A stretch of DNA of 29,356 nt from a virus: the IMG/VR virus record IMGVR_UViG_3300044961_000066, positions 1 to 29,356 of that record; one strand, written 5' to 3'. This document shows, in pieces, positions 1 through 7,082 of the stretch (position 1 is the first letter of the stretch; every line of letters starts with the position of its first letter). The translations under genes and the position numbers were made by a program. The notes under the pieces are model-generated. The model had not been told where the DNA came from. It worked only from the letters and a program-made list of their open reading frames with translations, and ran no database searches.

Positions 1-168
1 CATTTCAAATGCAACAATTTCGTCTATTCTACTTCCAAATGCTCTAGGCATTCCGACCCAGGAAACACCACCGTCCGCAGACACCAAAAGATCATAGGTG
101 CCCCACGGACGGATGTTGTTTCGTTTGAATTGGAAGTTTTGTTCGTTAATCCAATCAGTTAATGTCAT
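1..168 (-). CDS. Hypothetical protein, 3' end outside window
   Basis: An open frame begins at an ATG at 168-166 and runs off the left edge after 56 codons, starting MTLTDWINEQNFQF. I do not recognise the family. Its ATG shares the sequence ATGA with the stop codon of the upstream endonuclease gene (4-nt overlap), a typical phage translational coupling that decides this start. The visible part is soluble, with Trp and Gly residues (for example RPWGTYDLLVSADGGVSWVG) and no membrane segment. Function unknown; the gene call rests on the overlap and the uninterrupted frame. Confidence 0.6.
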   Translation of the reverse strand, partial: MTLTDWINEQNFQFKRNNIRPWGTYDLLVSADGGVSWVGMPRAFGSRIDEIVAFEM

Positions 169-1010
169 ATGTTGGTTTTATGAGATTGTATGTCTGGACC
201 GTTCAGCCACTTTAAATATTCATTATACTTTCTTTTTAGGCGAGGTCCATCTTTACTATACATCAAGTTTAAGAACTTCGTAGCATGACGCCCGGATATA
301 GAAATTGAACCACGTGCATAATTCCAAGTTTTTATATGATGCCTATTTAAAAACTCGCAAATTTTAGTTCGTAGTATATCAGATTGGGATGCTATTTCTA
401 TTCCTACATCCGATGGATATTTGTAATTTTTTTGTTTTCTTATATGTCCATCGCCATCGAAATATCCACGAATAAAATGCCACATCAATTCATCGGATAA
501 TGTAGTTACACTTACCAATTTACTCTTTTTACCAAACGTGATACATAAATGATTGCATATATCTGTACTGATTTTGTTTGAACTGATCGACCACGATGCC
601 ATACCATCTTTTATTTTAATAGGTGGTAAATTTGATGACAATTCTTTACGAATTTGTTGTAATATAGATGAGTCACGACGTTTTATACTGATGGTTGCTG
701 ATTTTTTATTTATGTGTCCATCCGAGGCAAACCATCCCAAACAATATGCTTTTATTGGCGTGTCTATCGTCGTGAACATGGAATCATCAAAATTATATTT
801 TTTATTAGGGTTGTTTCTACCCGAAAACTTTAAACTACGTGAACAATACAAACACACATTTAAACCACCATTATTTGACATATACTTCAACGTGTCTCTA
901 TATGAATTTTTCATATACAACTTACATTTGTCAGATAAGTTTAAGTCACATGTAGATTCTACAATCTTATGTGATCCGGCAGACAGATTTACCACATCGG
1001 TAAGAATCAT
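165..1010 (-). CDS. Free-standing LAGLIDADG homing endonuclease
   Basis: This 281-aa protein carries two LAGLIDADG-type motifs, LGWFASDGHI at about 91-100 and IRGYFDGDGHI at about 180-190. The acidic residue near the end of each motif is the expected metal ligand. Two motifs in one chain indicate a monomeric double-strand DNA endonuclease, known in this family for cutting intron-less or intein-less alleles so that the element is copied in. The N-terminal 60 residues hold four Cys (C21, C29 and CLYC at 53-56), possibly a zinc-binding DNA-contact module. It is not embedded in an intein or a recognisable intron: dut lies upstream and its stop overlaps the next gene by 4 nt. It is more AT-rich than its neighbours, consistent with lateral acquisition. 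Its target is unknown; the fractured intein genes nearby are candidates by inference only. Confidence 0.88.
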   Translation of the reverse strand: MILTDVVNLSAGSHKIVESTCDLNLSDKCKLYMKNSYRDTLKYMSNNGGLNVCLYCSRSLKFSGRNNPNKKYNFDDSMFTTIDTPIKAYCLGWFASDGHINKKSATISIKRRDSSILQQIRKELSSNLPPIKIKDGMASWSISSNKISTDICNHLCITFGKKSKLVSVTTLSDELMWHFIRGYFDGDGHIRKQKNYKYPSDVGIEIASQSDILRTKICEFLNRHHIKTWNYARGSISISGRHATKFLNLMYSKDGPRLKRKYNEYLKWLNGPDIQSHKTNI

Positions 1011-1053
1011 AATTCATCCAGTATTATTGGCATCAACTACACCACACAGATAT

Positions 1054-1488
1054 CTATCTGCCAGTTGAACCAAACCCATCTAAATTTCTATCAGTTTTAC
1101 CAGAAAATTCAAAAATTTCAATAGGTTCTACAATAATACACTCTTGAAGAACCATTTGTGCAATCTTATCACCTGGCAAGAAATGAATTTTTGTATCATT
1201 TGGGTTGAAGAACGCCACAATAATCTCGGCCCGATAGCCTGGATCAATCACGCCGGCAACGGTAAACACTTCTTTCTTCGTAGCCACACTAGAACGATCC
1301 TTGATAATCCCACCGACATTCTCTGGAAACTGCACCGCAATGCCCGTCCGTACCTTGGTAACCACGCCGGGTTCCAATGTCACCGATTCCAATGTGTGTA
1401 AATCAAATCCCAAATCATCTTTATGTGCTTTACTTGGAATTGTTGCTCGACTATCTAGCTTACAAAAACCAATTGTGAGTTTGTTCAT
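1054..1488 (-). CDS. dut: dUTPase (deoxyuridine 5'-triphosphate nucleotidohydrolase)
   Basis: A 144-aa trimeric-type dUTPase that hydrolyses dUTP to dUMP and pyrophosphate, keeping uracil out of phage DNA and providing dUMP for dTMP synthesis. All five family motifs are visible in order: DLGFDLHT (about 25-32), KDRSSVATK (about 63-71), GVIDPGYRAEI (about 79-89), GDKIAQMVLQ (about 105-114) and the C-terminal GFGSTGR, the glycine-rich arm that closes over the nucleotide. Length matches the single-domain family. Start ATG at 1488 is preceded by GAGG. It ends in TAG, so TAG works as a normal stop in this genome. It lies downstream of nrdJ in the same direction, giving a nucleotide-metabolism cluster. 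Confidence 0.95.
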   Translation of the reverse strand: MNKLTIGFCKLDSRATIPSKAHKDDLGFDLHTLESVTLEPGVVTKVRTGIAVQFPENVGGIIKDRSSVATKKEVFTVAGVIDPGYRAEIIVAFFNPNDTKIHFLPGDKIAQMVLQECIIVEPIEIFEFSGKTDRNLDGFGSTGR

Positions 1489-1531
1489 ATATCCTCAAAA
1501 TATTAATATGTTTAGTCTTTTTGTTGTGATA

Positions 1532-1651
1532 TTAAATTGTACAACCACCGGCCGTACATGCAAGATTTTCTGCTAGAGCCGTATCATCTTCTGTTTCAAT
1601 AACCTTGGTGAGATCAAGTGTATGTAGGTGTGCAAATAGTTCTTCATATCG
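1532..1651 (-). pseudogene. Second copy of the nrdJ C-terminal tail (39 codons, no start)
   Basis: In one frame this encodes 39 residues from RYEELFAHLHTLDLTKVIET to LACTAGGCTI and a TAA stop, homologous to the last 40 residues of the functional NrdJ. The N-terminal half is identical in DNA to the nrdJ gene. The tail after it has diverged, yet it keeps the terminal C-x4-C redox pair. It has no start codon: an in-frame TAA directly precedes the first codon. It is best read as the leftover 3' end of another nrdJ allele or of a duplicated nrdJ. Reaching the frame by frameshifting from the overlapping small ORF looks implausible. Confidence 0.8.
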
Positions 1652-1719
1652 TTAGCAACATAAGTCTTCTTCGCCGTTGATTTCTTCGGCAACTTGACCT
1701 TGATTTTCTTTACCGCCAT
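1573..1719 (-). CDS. Small Lys-rich ORF running out of frame into the nrdJ-tail copy
   Basis: A 48-codon ORF starts at ATG 1719 with a good upstream AGAGGT ribosome-binding sequence, 9 bases after the SLOG-like gene stop. Its first about 23 residues (MAVKKIKVKLPKKSTAKK and onward) are strongly basic and look like a genuine N-terminus. From about codon 24 it reads the duplicated nrdJ tail in a different frame and then ends at TAG. The likely history is a small basic protein gene whose 3' part was replaced by the nrdJ-tail segment. Whether the hybrid product is made or functional cannot be told. Confidence 0.4.
   Translation of the reverse strand: MAVKKIKVKLPKKSTAKKTYVANDMKNYLHTYIHLISPRLLKQKMIRL
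1584..1653. repeat. Direct repeat, copy 2 of the nrdJ 3' segment
   Basis: Bases 1590-1653 are identical to 2349-2412 (64 nt), extended to 70 nt with one mismatch. The copies are 759 nt apart and bracket the SLOG-like gene. The right boundary is sharp at 1653/1654. On the left, similarity decays gradually through the tail codons. Confidence 0.9.
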
Positions 1720-1728
1720 ATAAACCTC

Positions 1729-2286
1729 TTACTTTTGAAAGGTATGTTTGTAAACATCCATCACGGCTTGTAATCCGTTATCAGTGATGTCTCTTGTGCC
1801 TATGCCGGCAAAGTGTTTAGTTCTCAACTTCGGTATTCCTGTGAATATGGAGAACCTACCGTTGTGATGGTCATATTCATACCATGATTCTGTGGGCTGG
1901 TCGTAAAAGAATATCGGCTTTCCGTTATTTACGGCCATTTGAACGGCCCAACCTGTGCCACCATCAACGCGCGTGTATGTATCGTCGTAAAATTTACCAA
2001 TGGCAAAGATAGTCTCTCCATTTTTCACTTGATACCAATTTCTACTGATTAAACACTTGGTATATCGTGGCGCGGATAGGAGATTTCGTTTGAATTGCAC
2101 ATTCACATCTAATGCATGTGCCAATCCTTCATGTAATTCAGCATCTGATAAGATGACGGGATTTTTTCCATACTGTTTGTGACCAGAGAAAGAATAGGCG
2201 TATGTTACCACGCCGTATTCTTCTCCAGCAGTTTCCCATGCCATATCAGCGCCAGGACACCCGCCACTGTGACATACATAACCCAT
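1729..2286 (-). CDS. SLOG/Rossmann-like nucleotide-binding domain protein
   Basis: A 185-aa protein beginning MGYVCHSGGCPGADMAWE. The early beta-strand followed by SGGCPGADMAWE resembles the glycine-rich nucleotide-binding loop of SLOG/DprA-related Rossmann proteins. A second conserved block, GGTGWAVQMAVNNGKPIFFYDQ (about 110-131), is characteristic of a widespread uncharacterised phage and bacterial family. The C-terminus has HFAGIGTRDI. Ligand and role are unknown; related SLOG domains bind nucleotides or nucleotide-derived signals. Its start is 1 nt after the nrdJ stop (TAATATG), so translation is probably coupled to nrdJ. It is bracketed by the two nrdJ-tail repeats, so it may have arrived with, or been trapped by, the recombination that made them. 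Confidence 0.6.
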   Translation of the reverse strand: MGYVCHSGGCPGADMAWETAGEEYGVVTYAYSFSGHKQYGKNPVILSDAELHEGLAHALDVNVQFKRNLLSAPRYTKCLISRNWYQVKNGETIFAIGKFYDDTYTRVDGGTGWAVQMAVNNGKPIFFYDQPTESWYEYDHHNGRFSIFTGIPKLRTKHFAGIGTRDITDNGLQAVMDVYKHTFQK

Positions 2287-2287
2287 A

Positions 2288-2971
2288 TTAGACTATCTCA
2301 CAAGCTCCACCGCTGCAAGCAACGGTTTGTTGTAGTTCAGTTTCATCCTCTGTTTCAATAACCTTGGTGAGATCAAGTGTATGTAGGTGTGCAAATAGTT
2401 CTTCATATCGTTCCTTGGTAATGTCTTGGAACGGTGCCTGGATATAAGTGTGGTCGTCGTGTGGCAATACACTCAATGCGGTGTAGTTCTCTCGATTCGC
2501 CCACATCCACTCAAATACATCCTGCCACTCATCCTTTTTAATAGATACTGTGGTGGATACGTTGTTAATGTTTGCACCCTTACGATGTCCTACCTTGACC
2601 CATTCCTTCCACACCTTACCTACGCGCTCAAGGAGGTCAAGAGCAGATTCATTGCGGAGAATAGCACCTTTTGGTGCCTTTTGTGGTACACTGATTACCG
2701 CAGTCTTGTGTGGAGCAAAGAAATCGTCTTCCAACAACTCTGGATGTGCTTGTTGGAGATATCCATACACAGCTTCATTCTTGCCAACGCGGATGGTACG
2801 AACATAGTAGTCGTTGTGCCATGCGTGGATACCCGAAGAACTGCCTACTACAAGTGAGGTGGTGTTATGCACGACCGCGCCGTTCTTTAGTTGATAGGTA
2901 TGTGTTCCCGACACCTCAATATCTACAGTTATTTTTTTCTCGGGATTCTTTCTAATTGTTTTGATTCTCAT
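2288..2971 (-). CDS. nrdJ: Class II ribonucleotide reductase, C-terminal half with split-intein C-fragment
   Basis: A 227-aa ORF. Residues 1-36 are an intein C-fragment ending GAVVHN; residues 37-227 are the C-extein starting TTSLVVGSSSGIHAW. The C-extein continues the broken sequence TTTVKPEG of the other half, a junction that matches the uninterrupted class II RNR family. The protein ends with TVACSGGACEIV, whose C-x4-C pair matches the redox-shuttle cysteines (C731/C736 in L. leichmannii RTPR) that re-reduce the active site after each turnover. Alone this half has no radical-site Cys, so it must be joined by trans-splicing. Start ATG 2971 has a strong TTTTGGAG ribosome-binding site in the 56-nt gap from the N-half. 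The 3' end is partly duplicated at 1532-1651. Confidence 0.93.
   Translation of the reverse strand: MRIKTIRKNPEKKITVDIEVSGTHTYQLKNGAVVHNTTSLVVGSSSGIHAWHNDYYVRTIRVGKNEAVYGYLQQAHPELLEDDFFAPHKTAVISVPQKAPKGAILRNESALDLLERVGKVWKEWVKVGHRKGANINNVSTTVSIKKDEWQDVFEWMWANRENYTALSVLPHDDHTYIQAPFQDITKERYEELFAHLHTLDLTKVIETEDETELQQTVACSGGACEIV
2864..2971 (-). other. Split intein C-fragment of NrdJ (36 aa)
   Basis: Block F reads VDIEVSGTHTYQLKNG and block G reads VVHN, followed by Thr as the +1 extein nucleophile. The length of 36 residues is typical of canonical split-intein C-fragments. Its partner is the N-fragment at 3031-3348. Confidence 0.92.
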
Positions 2972-3027
2972 TTATTTTCTCCAAAAGATATTGATGTGTT
3001 CCATCTTTGTTGGTAATATAATATTAC

Positions 3028-5532
3028 TCAGTAAGAAATTATTTCGTCGGTTTCCACCAACTCATCGGCACGAACCCAACCACGAGCAGTCAAGAATTTG
3101 TGATTTGGTGTTACCGATACTACCAACCCGTCTTCCATTTCAATATCCCAGACTTCAGATACACCATTGACATAAAGAGATATAATCTTTTGTTCTTGGT
3201 TGTTTTCATCCAAGACGGTAACATCTCTATCAAATGGAATAAACGTCTTTTCTTCAATTTGTGATGGATCAACACCAATCATATCAAACAAACTTTGCAA
3301 TGTTACTGGTCCGTTTGTTGTCTTCACTTCGGTTTCAGGCACCATGCAGCCTTCAGGCTTGACCGTAGTAGTACGAGCGGCTTTGTTGATACCCAACATT
3401 TCAGCAACACGAGCATTTTCTTCCTTGACAATCTTTGCTGCTTCGGCAAGATTGAGATTCAACACTTCACCAGAAGCAATACCCGTCATAGATACACCGA
3501 TCAATGCTTCCTTCTCAGTGGTCTTCTTCCAAATATCACGGAGATAGTGAAAATTCGTGTAAGTTGCCTGCAACGTACCAATAAACGAGGCAACGCGAGC
3601 ACGAAGGTTGAGATCGTCTTGATCAGCAATATCCGATGCATTAATTGTTGTCAAGTTACAGAACTGATTGGGGCGAAGACTAATTTCTGCGCAATTGTGT
3701 ACCAATAGTCCGTTTGCAAAGAAGTTATGATTTTTTCTTATAGTCAAGTCATAAACATCTTCATTTTCCCTGATTGTCTTTTTTACGATTCTAGATTTAA
3801 CAATCTTTTTTGCTTCCACCACTTTAACTCCAATATCTTCGTCGGTTAGTTGCGCTGCTTCAACCCAACCACGATTTTCAGTAAATACCTTGTGGTCCGG
3901 AGTTAGCTTTAGAGTCTCACCATTATCAAGGGTCAATTCAATAATTGATGTCTTTTCGCGGGTAAGAGCAGCATTATCCAACACATCCCACTCCAACTGC
4001 TTTAGCTCTGTATTATACGAAAGCACCATTGGTGGTAATGTAGTGGTTTCGTAGAGTTCTACGAGCTGTTTAAGTGGAATCTGATATACTCCGCCTTCTG
4101 CGACAACTTCACCGTCGGAGATGATATCGTGATCTCTGACTGTAATTAGAGCATCTCCGGTAATGCATGGGTTAAGTCCCCATTCCTTGTCATTCGTCAT
4201 AAAGAAGCCAGGTTCACCAGAACCCGATGCTTCAATCTTCTTCCATAGATCGAAGAAGGTTTCCTTATCAATCTTGTGACGAAGAATGGTGGCGCTATTA
4301 TTAGCACGTTGTCTCTGTGGATTCAATTCCCAGAAATTACCAAACTTACAAGTCAACATTTCTTCATCATCAAGATCGAATAGACTAATCATTGCGGAAC
4401 GACGAATACCACCAGCTAATACCGCATCAGCAATATAACAGTTGATGTCATGTACATCAATTGGTTCTAGTTGTTCGCCGTCTTCCTTACGTTCAAAAAT
4501 CTTCTTGATGTTGTGTAACGCATCATTGAGTGGTTCTGGTCCCGGTGCCTTACCGCCAGAAGTGATAAGCTTTGCACCTTTGGGACGTATATCACGAAAA
4601 TCAAAATCAGGTATAGGCTTGCCTTCAAAATATGCACGAACAAGTACCTTTACTGCGTCTGACCATCCTTCAATACTATCTCCTACAACAAATCGACGAG
4701 TCTTCTTATTCTTACGAATAGCTGGTAGCTGTTCAATGTGATGACGCTGAACTGAATATCCTACACCCACACCCGATAGCAACAAGAACATGAGTTCAGA
4801 AAATGCTGCGGGGTGGTTCATTGGCAAAAATGAACAATTCCCGGTAACTTCTCCCGTTGCCAATACAAAGCTGCGATCATCTTCAACTTCTAAACACCAC
4901 ACCGGTTCCTTTCCAGATGGTACGATACTTTTGACAACAAAGCTCATATTCGTTTTTTCAGGAGTAGATTCTTCATAGATAAATTGATCAAAGATTGCCG
5001 GTGCAGATGCTAACTCATCTCCAACTTTTAGTGAAGTAGTTTCTGTTCCATCCTTAAGAATCCACCGATGATTCGATGTGGCTCTGGTTACATGTGAATG
5101 TCGTCCCCGAATAATCGTAATATCATACAACTCATCAATACCGTAGTTTCGTACTGTGGCCTTCTTCCAATTACCTTTGTGGGTAAGAACGTATGTGGTA
5201 TCACCATCTGTAAAATCATTAAAAGATTTTACACCATCTCTCGTAACGAAACGGGTATCGGCGCTTAGACAATTGTAAATTCTAGCAGGGTTTAACTCAA
5301 TCGGCTTTCCAGCAAATTGTAACGAACGCATAGACGGTAAAACCTTACGTTCAAAAACTAATTTGTAAGCCTCACGAATTTCCTGTTCAAGTGCAGGAAA
5401 TTTCTTGATGTGCATATCCATATTACGAGTGACTACTTCATCCCATGTCTCGCGACGTTGGAGTTCTGGAATGAACTTGGCATATTTCATATGCACCGTG
5501 AGATCTGACAAAATTTGGGTGCTCAGTTCCAT
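3028..5532 (-). CDS. nrdJ: Class II (B12-dependent) ribonucleotide reductase, N-terminal part with two inteins and split-intein N-fragment
   Basis: An 834-aa ORF for the larger part of an adenosylcobalamin-dependent ribonucleotide reductase that converts ribonucleotides to deoxyribonucleotides. Extein segments are residues 1-87, 233-455 and 614-728. Intein 1 is 88-232, intein 2 is 456-613, and a split-intein N-fragment fills 729-834. After splicing, the catalytic pieces appear: Cys233 in NCSFLPMN (RTPR C119-like), and NPC-AE spanning residue 455/614 with Cys614 as the thiyl-radical Cys (C408-like), Glu616, and Cys625 eleven residues later (C419-like). AGGIRRSAMISLF is typical of the family. 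Mature NrdJ, with the separate C-half, would be about 616 aa. No ATP-cone is seen. Start ATG 5532 has only a weak GAGA upstream. The ORF ends in TGA directly after the intein fragment. Confidence 0.94.
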   Translation of the reverse strand: MELSTQILSDLTVHMKYAKFIPELQRRETWDEVVTRNMDMHIKKFPALEQEIREAYKLVFERKVLPSMRSLQFAGKPIELNPARIYNCLSADTRFVTRDGVKSFNDFTDGDTTYVLTHKGNWKKATVRNYGIDELYDITIIRGRHSHVTRATSNHRWILKDGTETTSLKVGDELASAPAIFDQFIYEESTPEKTNMSFVVKSIVPSGKEPVWCLEVEDDRSFVLATGEVTGNCSFLPMNHPAAFSELMFLLLSGVGVGYSVQRHHIEQLPAIRKNKKTRRFVVGDSIEGWSDAVKVLVRAYFEGKPIPDFDFRDIRPKGAKLITSGGKAPGPEPLNDALHNIKKIFERKEDGEQLEPIDVHDINCYIADAVLAGGIRRSAMISLFDLDDEEMLTCKFGNFWELNPQRQRANNSATILRHKIDKETFFDLWKKIEASGSGEPGFFMTNDKEWGLNPCITGDALITVRDHDIISDGEVVAEGGVYQIPLKQLVELYETTTLPPMVLSYNTELKQLEWDVLDNAALTREKTSIIELTLDNGETLKLTPDHKVFTENRGWVEAAQLTDEDIGVKVVEAKKIVKSRIVKKTIRENEDVYDLTIRKNHNFFANGLLVHNCAEISLRPNQFCNLTTINASDIADQDDLNLRARVASFIGTLQATYTNFHYLRDIWKKTTEKEALIGVSMTGIASGEVLNLNLAEAAKIVKEENARVAEMLGINKAARTTTVKPEGCMVPETEVKTTNGPVTLQSLFDMIGVDPSQIEEKTFIPFDRDVTVLDENNQEQKIISLYVNGVSEVWDIEMEDGLVVSVTPNHKFLTARGWVRADELVETDEIISY
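3031..3348 (-). other. Split intein N-fragment of NrdJ (106 aa)
   Basis: It starts with the nucleophile Cys in CMVPETEV (block A) after extein KPEG. Block B is VVSVTPNHKFLTARGWVRAD, with the T-x2-H signature. The ORF then stops at ISY. The break falls where natural split inteins and homing-endonuclease insertions usually lie. Together with the 36-aa C-fragment it makes a 142-aa mini-intein. Confidence 0.92.
3694..4167 (-). other. NrdJ intein 2 (158 aa, contiguous mini-intein at the radical-site Cys)
   Basis: It begins CITGDALITV (block A), with block B LKLTPDHKVFTENRGW, block F VYDLTIRKNHNFFANG and block G LLVHN, then the extein Cys of CAEISLRPNQF. No endonuclease motif is visible between blocks B and F. 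Insertion lies between Pro and the catalytic thiyl-radical Cys, so the catalytic Cys doubles as the +1 splicing nucleophile. Confidence 0.93.
4837..5271 (-). other. NrdJ intein 1 (145 aa, contiguous mini-intein at the redox Cys)
   Basis: It begins CLSADTRFVT (block A), with block B VTRATSNHRWI (T-x3-H variant), block F VWCLEVEDDRSFVLATGE and the end VTGN before extein CSFLPMN. The usual penultimate His is replaced by Gly (GN/C rather than HN/C). The +1 residue is the RTPR C119-like redox Cys. No endonuclease domain is present. Confidence 0.9.
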
Positions 5533-5570
5533 CTTTTACATCTCAAATCAAAAGGGTTGAACATGGTAGG

Positions 5571-5623
5571 TAAAGAATAAGTAGTCCTTCAAAACGCACA
5601 ATCGCGTTTCTGTGAAAGACTAC
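5571..5623 (-). terminator. Candidate terminator between helicase and nrdJ
   Basis: On the minus strand an imperfect stem of about 16 pairs (GTAGTC, TTCA and AACGC paired with GCGTT, TGAA and GACTAC) closes a short loop. It is followed by the U-rich TTATTCTTTA. It lies 16 nt after the helicase stop and 48 nt before the nrdJ start, a suitable place to end or attenuate the exonuclease-helicase transcript. The stem has bulges and the U-tract is interrupted. Confidence 0.55.
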
Positions 5624-5638
5624 TATTGTTCAATTTAA

Positions 5639-7081
5639 TTATCCTAAATCAATATCATCTAATGTATCTTCTCTCAATGCTTTATTGGTAGACATGGGAT
5701 CGAGTAGTCGTTTTCTTAACATGGCATTCACCTTACCAGCGCCATTCTCCATCTGGTTCTTGACACGGAGACCATCTGGTGAATTTTCATCATATACTTC
5801 AATTTTGCCGTGACTTAAATCCATATATACGGGGAACGTCATGCCATCAGCCCCGAAACGATTCTTGATAACATGGAATCGTGCCGTGTTGCTCATCTTG
5901 TCAGCAAGTTTACGACTTACCGACGCAACGAAATCCGCTACGAAAATCTTTGAATACGCACCGGCAATTTTATCGGCTTCTACAACATCATCCTGCAAAG
6001 CCGAGCGCTGACTTTGTGAGGCCGTCCATCCTGGAATCTTGAGTTCACCTAACATACCACGAATATCTTCATAAATGAAGCCCAGTTCTTCGTGACGAGC
6101 ATTTGACTTTTCCGTGGACCGCATAAGGTCGGCATAGTCAATGATGACCAAATCAGGCTTATAACCCAATTGTGTCATACGATTGATGTGAGCCGACAAA
6201 TGATTTACTGATGCGGTGCGAGTTGGAAAATATTTGATGATTAGTTCTCCGTCAATTTGATCAATCGCAGCACGAACCCGTTCTTTATTCTTACAAATTT
6301 CTCTGCTTTCTATGCCGGTAAAGATGCTATCATATCGTAGACCAACATAATTTTCTGACAACTCAAACGTATAATCTACGACGCGCTTACCTCGCCGCAA
6401 TGCTTCAGCAGCAATAGCACGAAGCACCCACGACTTACCAATACCAGACGGCGCAATAATACAACCCAGTTCCCCTGGTCCAAGGCCACCATCAAGCAAT
6501 TCATTGATACACGGCCATGGTGTCGCCACCGTATCACGTGCGATCTTCGACAATCGAACATCAATCTCGTTGACCCAATCGTGGCCGAGATTACGTTCTT
6601 GTCCGGCACGCATGGCACGATCAATCATACTCTTGATTTCTTCGTATTTACCCTTCTGAACAAACTCTGCGCCTCTCAAGATAGCATTCTTGATGGCCTG
6701 ATTTTTACAGAAATCTAAGAACTCCTTCTTGTGATATGCAAGATCGGTAGCCTTGGTATTCTTGTAAATAGACTTGAGCTGTTCTACCACCGACACGCGA
6801 AGCAAGTCCGCTTCTTTGTTACCTTGAAGCTTATCGCTCTCTCGCTTGAATACGTCTGGTGTGGGAATATCTCGATATTGTGTATAGTGCTCAAGAATCT
6901 TGTTTACAATCCACTTATTCGGTTCACTCTCAAAGTAGTGAGGCACAACAATATCAAATGTCTGTTCAAGAAATGTTTTATCCGTGAGCATAGACGCAAT
7001 GGCCTTACTCTGAAATGTGGAACCATATTTCTGTAAAGTGTCAAGATTGTCTTTATCAAGATCTTGTTTTACATCCGTCAT
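5639..7081 (-). CDS. Replicative DNA helicase, DnaB/T4 gp41-like
   Basis: A 480-aa hexameric RecA-fold helicase that unwinds the phage replication fork 5' to 3' using NTP. The N-terminal part (about 20-160) resembles the gp41-type domain (for example SMLTDKTFLEQ and YFESEPNKWIV). The ATPase core shows Walker A APSGIGKS at 210-217, the catalytic Glu in VVDYTFE at about 240, Walker B LVIIDYADLM at 311-320 and a WTASQSQRSA sensor-type segment at about 352-361. The C-terminal 60 residues are charged and may contact primase or loader. No intein is present, in contrast to the gp41 split inteins known from environmental phages. The start is 1 nt from the exonuclease stop (TAATATG), so the two are probably co-translated. 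Confidence 0.92.
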   Translation of the reverse strand: MTDVKQDLDKDNLDTLQKYGSTFQSKAIASMLTDKTFLEQTFDIVVPHYFESEPNKWIVNKILEHYTQYRDIPTPDVFKRESDKLQGNKEADLLRVSVVEQLKSIYKNTKATDLAYHKKEFLDFCKNQAIKNAILRGAEFVQKGKYEEIKSMIDRAMRAGQERNLGHDWVNEIDVRLSKIARDTVATPWPCINELLDGGLGPGELGCIIAPSGIGKSWVLRAIAAEALRRGKRVVDYTFELSENYVGLRYDSIFTGIESREICKNKERVRAAIDQIDGELIIKYFPTRTASVNHLSAHINRMTQLGYKPDLVIIDYADLMRSTEKSNARHEELGFIYEDIRGMLGELKIPGWTASQSQRSALQDDVVEADKIAGAYSKIFVADFVASVSRKLADKMSNTARFHVIKNRFGADGMTFPVYMDLSHGKIEVYDENSPDGLRVKNQMENGAGKVNAMLRKRLLDPMSTNKALREDTLDDIDLG

Positions 7082-7082
7082 A

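Noticed and set aside
553-1068. Plus-strand ORF of 171 codons opposite the endonuclease
   Set aside because: It is the antisense of a gene with clear LAGLIDADG motifs. It spans a gene boundary and has no recognisable domain.
1532-1719. Programmed frameshift joining the small basic ORF to the nrdJ tail
   Set aside because: A -1 shift meets a TAA directly before the tail, and no slippery sequence is visible. A +2 shift would be required.
2971-3028. Group I intron between the nrdJ halves
   Set aside because: The gap is only 56 nt, and the flanking coding sequences are recognisable intein N- and C-fragments with their own stop and start.
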